Part shown: positions 7,416 to 12,594 of the stretch, piece after piece
Position numbering within the stretch: the stretch's first letter is position 1
Layout: the number at the start of each line of letters is the position of its first letter
NCBI GenBank assembly: GCA_030598125.1
Contig: JAUVQN010000016.1
Span: forward strand, 1-12,594
Direction of reading: 5' to 3'
DNA length: 12,594 nucleotides
DNA from: Coriobacteriia bacterium
GTDB taxonomy: Bacteria; Actinomycetota; Coriobacteriia; Anaerosomatales; JAUVQN01
Notes under the pieces: model-generated
Seen by the model: the letters and a program-made list of their open reading frames with translations, nothing else
The model's database searches: none
Told to the model about the DNA's origin: nothing
Made by a program: the position numbers and the translations under genes

Positions 7416-7431
7416 GAGCGCGGACGCGCTC
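7416..7431 (-). other. Intercistronic hairpin between HEAT-like gene and dehydrogenase
   Basis: A perfect six-base inverted repeat, GAGCGC-GTCC-GCGCTC, lies just after the HEAT-like gene stop. No U-tract follows on either strand. It may be a processing or partial attenuation site within the operon, or chance in GC-rich DNA. Confidence 0.4.
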
Positions 7432-7436
7432 GGCGG

Positions 7437-8273
7437 CTACTTCTTCTTGGACGCGCCCTTGGACGTGGCGGTTCCCGCCGCGGGCTTCTTCGCGGCAGGC
7501 GCCTTCTTCGAGCTTGAGGCCTTCTTGGCCGGTTCCTTCTTGGCCGGTTGCGTCTTCGTGGCGGACTTCTTCTCCGGAGGCTCCTCGAGCTTGAGCATGC
7601 CGCCGGGTGTCCGCTTCCGCGGAGATCTCCCAGATGTGGCCACGGAGAACACCTGTCGCGCCCTCCGGCTGATGGCCGCTCTCGGATGCGAAGCGTCCGG
7701 TTCGACGAGGTCCGCCGCCTCCTGCTTCACCGCATCGGGCGCGCGACCATCCACCATGAGGACGAGTCCGGCGAGCATGCCCGGGTACTCGCTGTCACCG
7801 TGGTAGCAGCGGAGCGCCTCGTCGAGCAGCGGCCATACCTGCTCGGCGCGCCGCTTCGAGCTGCCGCCGTACTGCGCGAGCATCCGGAACGCGGCGACCC
7901 TCACGACCGACGAACCCGTGTCGTGCAGGCACGCCGTCGCGGGCACCACGGCCTTGTCGAGCAGCTTCGGCGAGGAGCACGCGACCTCCTCGAGCGCACC
8001 GAGGAGCTCCCATCGCGTCTGGGGCTCGGAGTGCTCGAGCGCTGCGACCATCGCGTCCACGTGCGGCTGGACCGCTTCTGGCGACGCGCACGACACCTCG
8101 TGCACGGTCTTCGCCGCGGCGGCACGGTCCGCCTTCTTGTCACTGGACAGGCGCGCCATGAGCTGGCCGGTGGCCTTCTTGCTCTTGAGGGCCGCCTGCG
8201 CTTCGGGCGACAGCCCCTCAGCCGTCTCGTCCGCGCCGGCGCCCTCGGTCCTGGCCTCGCCGCTGCTAGCCAT
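7437..8273 (-). CDS. HEAT-like helical repeat protein with Lys/Ala-rich histone-H1-like tail
   Basis: I do not recognise a named family. The protein has 278 residues from ATG at 8273; GGAGGAG lies eight bases upstream, and an in-frame GTG nine bases earlier is less well placed. Residues 1-30 are low-complexity and acidic. About 35-205 is an alpha-helical repeat region resembling HEAT/Armadillo repeats, with helix pairs such as VQPHVDAMVAALEHSEPQTRWELLGALEEVA and VVRVAAFRMLAQYG. From about 205 the chain is strongly basic, with PAKK-type repeats (PAKKEPAKK, KKAPAAKKPAA, ending GASKKK) as in histone H1 or mycobacterial HupB tails, which bind DNA or RNA. There is no signal peptide or membrane segment. 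It sits between the leuD-like and dehydrogenase genes, with a hairpin on each side. A nucleic-acid-associated scaffold is an inference from tail plus repeats only. Confidence 0.85.
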   Translation of the reverse strand: MASSGEARTEGAGADETAEGLSPEAQAALKSKKATGQLMARLSSDKKADRAAAAKTVHEVSCASPEAVQPHVDAMVAALEHSEPQTRWELLGALEEVACSSPKLLDKAVVPATACLHDTGSSVVRVAAFRMLAQYGGSSKRRAEQVWPLLDEALRCYHGDSEYPGMLAGLVLMVDGRAPDAVKQEAADLVEPDASHPRAAISRRARQVFSVATSGRSPRKRTPGGMLKLEEPPEKKSATKTQPAKKEPAKKASSSKKAPAAKKPAAGTATSKGASKKK

Positions 8274-8291
8274 GCTCCGCACTCCTCCCGC

Positions 8292-8324
8292 CGCTCCGGG
8301 AGCGAGAGACCACGCCCCGGGGCG
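8292..8324 (-). other. Two adjacent intercistronic inverted repeats after the leuD-like gene
   Basis: Within the 59-base gap are a 12-base palindrome, CGCCCCGGGGCG (8313-8324), and the hairpin CGCTC-CCG-GAGCG (8292-8304, minus strand). Neither is followed by a U-run. They could reduce read-through or mark an RNA processing point ahead of the HEAT-like gene. The second lies just upstream of that gene's ribosome binding site. Confidence 0.35.
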
Positions 8325-8332
8325 ATCGTCGT

Positions 8333-8836
8333 TCAGATGTTGAAGCCTCCATGCTTGCGGAAGTGGGCCGCCAGGCCCCCCTCCTCGAGCAGCTGTGCCA
8401 TCACGGACGGCAGAGGCTTCACTGGTATGTCCGTACCCTTCGTCACGTTCTTCAGATATCCCGCCGCGAGATCGAGATCCAGTTCGTCACCGTCGTCGAT
8501 GAGATCGGTGTCGCACTCCACCACGGGCAAGCCGGTGTTGATCGCGTTCCGGTAGAAGATGCGGGCGAAGCTCTTGGCGAGGACCGCCCTCGTGTCGCTG
8601 TGGATCAGCACGAGGGGCGCCTGCTCGCGGCTCGACCCCATCCCGAAGTTCTTGCCCGCCACCAGGAACCCTCCCTCGCGGCTCACCTTCGCGTGGTAGT
8701 CAGGATCGAGATCCTCCATGGCGTGCACGGCCATGGCCGCCATGTCCGCGGACTTGAACTTGTGCTTGCCGGAGATGATGTAGTCGGTGTTGATGTCGTC
8801 ACCGTACTTGAAGGCCCTGGCCTGGATGGCGCTCAC
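8333..8836 (-). CDS. leuD: Aconitase/isopropylmalate dehydratase family, small subunit (LeuD-like)
   Basis: Swivel-domain small subunit that pairs with the LeuC-like protein to isomerise a hydroxy-tricarboxylic or dicarboxylic acid. It has 167 residues, the length of the archaeal-type small subunits. Landmarks are the KYGDDINTDYII strand at 10-21, GKNFGMGSSREQAP with the substrate-binding SSRE at 68-71, SFARIFYRNAINTGLPVVEC, and GGLAAHFRKHGG at the end. Where isopropylmalate isomerases have a loop like PARYLxx, this protein has SGKHKFK (22-28), so the substrate may differ (citrate/isocitrate or homocitrate). FGCGSS is FGMGSS here. The start is GTG with AGGGGG five bases upstream, nine bases after the large-subunit stop. 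The symbol denotes family; true substrate is unproven and aconitase is my preferred reading. Confidence 0.93.
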   Translation of the reverse strand: MSAIQARAFKYGDDINTDYIISGKHKFKSADMAAMAVHAMEDLDPDYHAKVSREGGFLVAGKNFGMGSSREQAPLVLIHSDTRAVLAKSFARIFYRNAINTGLPVVECDTDLIDDGDELDLDLAAGYLKNVTKGTDIPVKPLPSVMAQLLEEGGLAAHFRKHGGFNI

Positions 8837-8845
8837 TCCCGCCCC

Positions 8846-10114
8846 CTACTCGAAGTACGTACGCGGATCGGCGATGCGACCCTCGATCACGGACGCGGCG
8901 ACAGCCGCCGGGCTCGCGAGGTAGATGAACGCCTCCGAGTTGCCCATGCGGCCGCGAAAGTTGCGGTTCGCGGTGGAGATCACGTTCTCGCCGTCCGAGG
9001 GAACGCCGTTGTGCGTGCCCACACACGGGCCGCAGCCCGGTGTGACGACGGCGGCGCCGGCCTCGACGAGCGTCTGGATGTAGCCGGCAGCCATCGCGTC
9101 CAGGTAGATCCTCCGCGACGCGGGCGCCACGATGAGCCGGGCGTCCGGGTGGACGCGCCTTCCGGAGAGCATGGACGCCGCGATCCCCAGGTCCTCGAGC
9201 CTGCCGTTCGTGCACGTCCCGATGACGCCCTGCTGGATGGGCGTGCCCTCGAACTCCACGAGCGGCGAGACGTTATCCACCTGGTGCGGTGCGGCGATCT
9301 GCGGCTCGAGTCCGCTCACGTCGAGCTCGAGCTCGCGGACGTACGCCGCGTCGGCGTCGGGATCCACGGGGGCCGGCTCGCGCTCCGAGCGGCCCTCGTA
9401 CCACGCGAGCGTCTTGGCGTCGGCCCGCATGAGACCCGCCTTCGCGCCGACCTCGATAGCCATGTTCGAGACGGTCATGCGCGCCTCGACCGACATCGCG
9501 TCGATCGCGGGCCCGGCGAACTCGAGCGCCTGGTAGGTGGCGCCGTCGGCACCGAGCTCTCCGGCGATCGCGAGGATGACGTCTTTGGAGAAGACACCGG
9601 GCGGGAGCTCGCCCGAGAGCGTGATCTTGATCGTCTCGGGCACCTTGAACCACAGCTTGCCGGCGGCCATCGCTGCCGCGCCGTCCGTCGAGCCCACCCC
9701 GGTCGAGAAGACGTTCAGTGCCCCGTACGTGCACGTGTGAGAGTCGCAGCCGACCACGAGGTCCCCGGGGACGACGTGACCCTGCTCCGGGATCAGCTGG
9801 TGGCACACGCCGTCACCGACGTCGTAGACCTTGGCGCCGGTCCGCTTCCCGAACTCACGCATCATCGTGTGGAGCTCCGACACGCCCTCGACGGGCGAGG
9901 GACAGGAGTGGTCCATGACGACCGCGACCTTGCCGGCGTCGAAGAGCTCCACGACGCCCATGTCCGCGAGCGCGCGGATCGCCAGCGGGGTCGTGCCGTC
10001 CTGGCCCATGACGAAGTCCACGTCCGCGATGACGATGTCGCCAGCACGTGCGTCCGTGCCCGAGTGCGCCGAGAGTATCTTCTCGGCGATGGTCTTGCCT
10101 GGGATCTCGATCAC
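8846..10114 (-). CDS. leuC: Aconitase/isopropylmalate dehydratase family, large subunit (LeuC-like, archaeal/HacA type)
   Basis: 4Fe-4S hydro-lyase subunit; with the small subunit it dehydrates and rehydrates 3-isopropylmalate, citrate or homocitrate. It has 422 residues, the short two-subunit archaeal/homoaconitase type (the E. coli LeuC form is longer). Visible are GKTIAEKILSAHSG at the N-terminus, MDHSCPSP, the GCDSHTCTYGALNVFSTGVGSTD block, and three cluster cysteines: C301 in IGTCTNGR, and C361 and C364 in PGCGPCVGTHNG. NRNFRGRMG lies near the end. All catalytic motifs are intact. The start is GTG, with GAGAGG touching it, so the ribosome binding site is poorly spaced. No ATG is nearby, and coupling to the synthase stop 13 bases upstream is likely. 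Sequence of this family alone does not tell isopropylmalate from citrate. Confidence 0.94.
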   Translation of the reverse strand: MIEIPGKTIAEKILSAHSGTDARAGDIVIADVDFVMGQDGTTPLAIRALADMGVVELFDAGKVAVVMDHSCPSPVEGVSELHTMMREFGKRTGAKVYDVGDGVCHQLIPEQGHVVPGDLVVGCDSHTCTYGALNVFSTGVGSTDGAAAMAAGKLWFKVPETIKITLSGELPPGVFSKDVILAIAGELGADGATYQALEFAGPAIDAMSVEARMTVSNMAIEVGAKAGLMRADAKTLAWYEGRSEREPAPVDPDADAAYVRELELDVSGLEPQIAAPHQVDNVSPLVEFEGTPIQQGVIGTCTNGRLEDLGIAASMLSGRRVHPDARLIVAPASRRIYLDAMAAGYIQTLVEAGAAVVTPGCGPCVGTHNGVPSDGENVISTANRNFRGRMGNSEAFIYLASPAAVAASVIEGRIADPRTYFE

Positions 10115-10127
10115 CTCTCGATGGACG

Positions 10128-11339
10128 TCAGCCGGCCCGGAATCCCTTCGGTATCTCGGCCTTCTCGAGCATGAAGTCCGTGTAGATGTAGAGGAGCTCC
10201 TTGTCGAAGAGCGACCGCTTGAGCTCGATGGCCACGGAACGCACGCGCGGCAGGAGGTCGGCGGCCTCTTCCTTCGTGAGATCGATGCCGTACTCGTGGA
10301 ACTTGAGCACGAGGGCCCGGGAGCCCGAATGCTTGCCCACGACGATCTGACGCTCGAGGCCGACCTCGTCCGGGGCGAAGACCTCGTACGTCTTCGGGTT
10401 CTTGATGACGCCGTCGGCGTGGATGCCGGACTCGTGCGCGACCATGTTCGTGCCGATGACCGACTTCCACACGGGGATGGTGCGCCCGGCGGCCTGCGCG
10501 ACGTACTCGCCCAGCTCGCGAAGACGGGTCGTGTCGATCTCGAGCGTGAGGTCCTCGATGTACTTGAGGGCCATGACGACCTCTTCGAGCGCCGAGTTGC
10601 CCGCTCGTTCGCCGAGACCGGCGACGGTCGTGTTCACCCAGGTCGCGCCGGCGTGGATCCCCGCGATGGCGTTCGCGGTCGCCATGCCGAAGTCGTTGTG
10701 GGTGTGCATCTCGACCTGGAGACCCGTCTCCTCGATGAGGTTCCTGACGATGACGTACGTGCGGAAGGGCTCCATCAGGCCGATCGTGTCGCAGAACCGA
10801 ATCCTGTCCGCTCCCTCGTCACGAGCCACCTTCGCGTAGCGGATGAGGAAGTCGGTCTCCGTGCGAGAGGCGTCCTCCGCGTTGACGGACACGTAGAGAC
10901 CCTCGGACTTGGCGAAGGCCACGCACTCCTTGATCGTGTCGATGACCCAGTCCCGGTCCTTGCGCAGCTTCGTCTCGATGTGGATGTCCGACGTGGCCAG
11001 CGAGATGGCCACCGCGTCGACGCCGCACGAGATCGAGGTCTTGATGTCCTCGATGCTCGCCCGGTTCCACGCGAGCACGGACGCTCTGAGCCCCAGACTC
11101 GCGATCTCCTCGATGACGTCGCGCTCATCGCCACCCATGGCGGGTATCCCGGACTCGATCTGGTCGATGCCGATCTCGTCCAGGAGCTTCGCGATGCGCA
11201 CCTTCTCGTGATTCGAGAACACGACACCGGCGGTCTGCTCGCCGTCCCGGAGGGTCGTGTCATCAAGCCTGACCTGGGCCTCGCCCAGCATACTTTCGAT
11301 CGGCAGCTCGCTGATCTCGTCGACGATCTCTCGCTCCAT
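10128..11339 (-). CDS. Homocitrate/Re-citrate/isopropylmalate synthase family enzyme (NifV-like)
   Basis: Condenses acetyl-CoA with a 2-oxo acid: oxaloacetate, 2-oxoglutarate or 2-oxoisovalerate depending on the member. It has 403 residues. The HMGL-like TIM barrel opens with DDTTLRDGEQTAG (R31 catalytic, D32 metal), then GIDQIESGIPAMGGDE, SDIHIETKL, SVNAEDASR, and HTHNDFGMATANA with metal ligands H212 and H214. The acetyl-CoA region has GLGERAGNSALEEVVMALK, and HESGIHADGVIK follows. There is only a short C-terminal part and no LeuA leucine-binding dimer domain (LeuA is about 510 residues). The wording matches NifV/homocitrate synthases, a group that also includes the Re-citrate synthases of anaerobes. 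ATG is chosen, with AAGGAGG nine bases upstream. It heads the operon and is followed by the LeuC-like gene after 13 bases. Leucine synthesis is a weaker alternative. Confidence 0.9.
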   Translation of the reverse strand: MEREIVDEISELPIESMLGEAQVRLDDTTLRDGEQTAGVVFSNHEKVRIAKLLDEIGIDQIESGIPAMGGDERDVIEEIASLGLRASVLAWNRASIEDIKTSISCGVDAVAISLATSDIHIETKLRKDRDWVIDTIKECVAFAKSEGLYVSVNAEDASRTETDFLIRYAKVARDEGADRIRFCDTIGLMEPFRTYVIVRNLIEETGLQVEMHTHNDFGMATANAIAGIHAGATWVNTTVAGLGERAGNSALEEVVMALKYIEDLTLEIDTTRLRELGEYVAQAAGRTIPVWKSVIGTNMVAHESGIHADGVIKNPKTYEVFAPDEVGLERQIVVGKHSGSRALVLKFHEYGIDLTKEEAADLLPRVRSVAIELKRSLFDKELLYIYTDFMLEKAEIPKGFRAG

Positions 11340-11421
11340 CGGCACAGGCCTCCTTCCGACACGACCAGCTCGAGGGTGCGCGAGACCGCGACGACCCACG
11401 AGACCGGGGTTCGTACGAGCA

Positions 11422-11456
11422 GGGACGCTCACGCGCCCGCCGCGGGCAGAAGTCCC
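11422..11456 (-). promoter_or_regulatory. GC-rich hairpin in the leader of the synthase operon
   Basis: On the minus strand GGGAC (11452-11456) can pair with GTCCC (11422-11426), enclosing a perfect inner hairpin, GCCCG-CGG-CGGGC (11435-11447). It lies between promoter and first gene, so it could regulate elongation or mRNA stability. There is no U-tract and no leader peptide rich in leucine, so attenuation is not supported. Confidence 0.35.
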
Positions 11457-11470
11457 CCCACAGCCGGACT

Positions 11471-11500
11471 ATTCTACTTCAGAGGCGGGAGCCGGCACAA
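11471..11500 (-). promoter_or_regulatory. Promoter of the synthase/aconitase-like operon
   Basis: The minus strand has TTGTGC (11495-11500), an 18-base spacer and TAGAAT (11471-11476). The -10 is a strong match, the -35 moderate. It is the only AT-rich element in the region. Transcription would start near 11464, giving a leader of about 125 bases. Confidence 0.6.
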
Positions 11501-11615
11501 ACACGCCGAGTGACCGAGCGCGGACGCGACACGCCGCCTCCTCCGCCCTTCCGTGGGGTATCCCTATAGTGAGTGCCCGGTCCGACACCGTGCCCGGGCC
11601 GACTCACGCGCTGCT

Positions 11616-11623
11616 GGAGGTGA
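11616..11623 (+). promoter_or_regulatory. Ribosome binding site deciding the TTG start of the deacetylase
   Basis: GGAGGTGA is a near-perfect Shine-Dalgarno, six bases (counting from GGAGG) before TTG at 11627. The reading frame from this TTG runs unbroken to the window end with the family motifs in frame. No ATG or GTG in frame lies near it. Confidence 0.8.
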
Positions 11624-11626
11624 CAG

Positions 11627-12594
11627 TTGCCGATACACGACACCGCCCTCGTCTACGACGCGAGACTGGACGGGTACGACTTCGGTCCCGCGCACCCGTT
11701 CAGACCCGAGCGCGTCACCAACACGCTCCGGCTGATGCGCGCGTACGGCCTTCTCGGGAACGAGGGCGTGGACACACTCGATCCGCTCCCGGTCGAGCCT
11801 GAGGACCTGCGACGCGTGCATTCGAGCGACTACCTGGACGCACTGGCCCGGGCGAGCGAGGACCCCTCGGGATTCCGGCCGAAGATGGGGCTCGGCACGA
11901 GCGACAATCCGGTGGCCAGAGGTATGTACGACGCCGCCCTCCTGGTCGCTGGGTCGACCGTGCGAGCGATGGAGGACGTCCTCTCTGCGTCGCGGCGTCG
12001 CACGTTCAGCATCGCGGGGGGGCTGCACCACGCGCATCGCTCGCGGGCGGCGGGGTTCTGCGTCGTGAACGATATCGCCATCGCCATAGCGAGAGCGCTC
12101 GACGAGCGGCCCGGCCTGCGCGTCCTCTATCTCGATATCGACGCCCACCACGGCGACGGCGTCCAGGAGGCCTTCTACGACGACCCGCGCGTGCTCACGA
12201 TCTCGATCCACCAGACGGGGACGACGCTCTTCCCGGGAACGGGGTCCTCCGACGAGATCGGCGAGGGCGACGGACGCGGGTTCGCCGTCAACATGCCGCT
12301 CTCGCCGGGTGCGACCGACGAATGCTGGCGACTCGTGTTCGATGAGCTCGTGGCGCCGCTGGCCGAAGCGTTCCGGCCCTACGTCCTCGTGACGCAGAAC
12401 GGATGCGATGCCCACCACGACGACCCGCTCACGCAGCTCGGGATGACGCTCGCCGGCTTCCGCGACATGCAGCTCAGGATCGCGGCGCTCTCCGAGGAGC
12501 TCTGCGACGGTCGCATCGTGGCGTGCGGCGGAGGGGGCTACGAGTACGTGACGGTCGTGCCGCGCGCATGGACGATGGTGCTCGCGACGCTCGC
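11627..12594 (+). CDS. AcuC/class I HDAC-like zinc deacetylase, C-terminus cut by window edge
   Basis: Zn-dependent amidohydrolase of the histone deacetylase/AcuC/acetylpolyamine superfamily. In the family members remove acetyl groups from lysine (for example on acetyl-CoA synthetase) or from polyamines. It has 322 residues before the edge. The N-terminal part has HPFRPERV (23-30). The charge-relay histidines H134 and H135 lie in GGLHHAHRSRAAGFCVVND. Zinc ligands are D172 and H174 in DIDAHHGDG and D261 in GCDAHHDDPL. The catalytic tyrosine Y305 lies in CGGGGYE. All active-site residues are present. The start is TTG behind GGAGGTGA. It is divergent from the synthase operon, so a role in controlling acetyl-CoA enzymes is conceivable but unproven. 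AcuC versus acetylpolyamine hydrolase cannot be decided without the C-terminus and substrate-loop comparison. Confidence 0.92.
   Translation, partial: MPIHDTALVYDARLDGYDFGPAHPFRPERVTNTLRLMRAYGLLGNEGVDTLDPLPVEPEDLRRVHSSDYLDALARASEDPSGFRPKMGLGTSDNPVARGMYDAALLVAGSTVRAMEDVLSASRRRTFSIAGGLHHAHRSRAAGFCVVNDIAIAIARALDERPGLRVLYLDIDAHHGDGVQEAFYDDPRVLTISIHQTGTTLFPGTGSSDEIGEGDGRGFAVNMPLSPGATDECWRLVFDELVAPLAEAFRPYVLVTQNGCDAHHDDPLTQLGMTLAGFRDMQLRIAALSEELCDGRIVACGGGGYEYVTVVPRAWTMVLATL

Larger units (their letters stand above)
11340..11626. other. Divergent intergenic region between synthase operon and deacetylase
   Basis: It contains the synthase promoter (11471-11500), a leader of about 125 bases with a GC-rich hairpin (11422-11456) and the deacetylase ribosome binding site. 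On the plus strand a TATAGT (11565-11570) could be a -10 for the deacetylase but has no -35 partner. I see no T-box, small gene or terminator. Confidence 0.5.

Noticed and set aside
7510..7560. Direct DNA repeats in the HEAT-like gene (repeated cttcttggccgg)
   Set aside because: They encode the PAKK tail and are explained as coding low-complexity, not a separate repeat element.
11340..11464. T-box or leader-peptide attenuator ahead of the synthase operon
   Set aside because: No AGTA/AGAG/TGGTACCGCG elements, no leucine-rich small frame and no U-tract; only a GC-rich hairpin is present.
11565..11570. TATAGT as -10 of the deacetylase gene
   Set aside because: Position is plausible but there is no -35 hexamer at 15-19 bases; it is kept only as a remark in the intergenic entry.
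11557..11576. T7-promoter-like string ACTCACTATAGGGA on the minus strand
   Set aside because: Only the downstream 14 bases match. The upstream TAATACG part is absent and there is no phage context, so this is a chance match.
11564..12418. Minus-strand open frame of 284 codons at the right end
   Set aside because: It is antisense to the AcuC-type gene, whose complete catalytic motifs are in the plus-strand frame.

Overview
This is a GC-rich window (roughly two thirds G+C by eye) of ordinary chromosomal, biosynthetic character, with no mobile element, CRISPR array, tRNA or rRNA that I can support. GC-rich codon use, a canonical T-box leader on a branched-chain amino acid operon, frequent GTG/TTG starts and a Lys/Ala-rich histone-H1-like protein tail suggest a high-GC Gram-positive, possibly a deep-branching, anaerobic Actinomycetota. 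That placement is inference only.

Layout, left to right. (1) Positions 1-4413, minus strand: ilvD-ilvB-ilvN-ilvC, with ilvC cut by the window edge. These genes make the common valine/isoleucine/leucine precursors. (2) 4414-4956: an intergenic stretch holding the ilv promoter (-35 4858-4863, -10 4835-4840) and a full T-box leader. Stem I, the AG bulge, a CUC (Leu) specifier codon, the T-box core and a competing helix are all visible. (3) 4957-11339, minus strand: six closely packed genes, in transcription order a homocitrate/Re-citrate/isopropylmalate synthase-family enzyme, a LeuC-like large subunit, a LeuD-like small subunit, a HEAT-like protein with a basic H1-like tail, an isocitrate-type dehydrogenase, and a membrane-anchored TolB/WD40-like beta-propeller. 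A promoter lies at 11471-11500. (4) 11627-end, plus strand: a divergent AcuC-type deacetylase with a TTG start, cut by the right edge.

Main interpretation. The synthase, LeuC/LeuD and dehydrogenase set would be named leuA/C/D/B by simple homology, but several details point elsewhere. The synthase has no C-terminal leucine-sensing domain and resembles NifV/homocitrate synthases. The small subunit has lost the usual isopropylmalate-isomerase 'ARYL' type loop. The dehydrogenase carries the isocitrate-type Ser-x-Asn signature and the NADP-type Lys-Tyr pair. I propose that this operon makes 2-oxoglutarate by the sequence citrate, isocitrate, 2-oxoglutarate (Re-citrate synthase, two-subunit aconitase, NADP-isocitrate dehydrogenase), as in some anaerobes. 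The main alternative is homocitrate/lysine or leucine synthesis. Only the neighbouring ilv operon shows a leucine T-box, which fits a non-leucine role for the second cluster.
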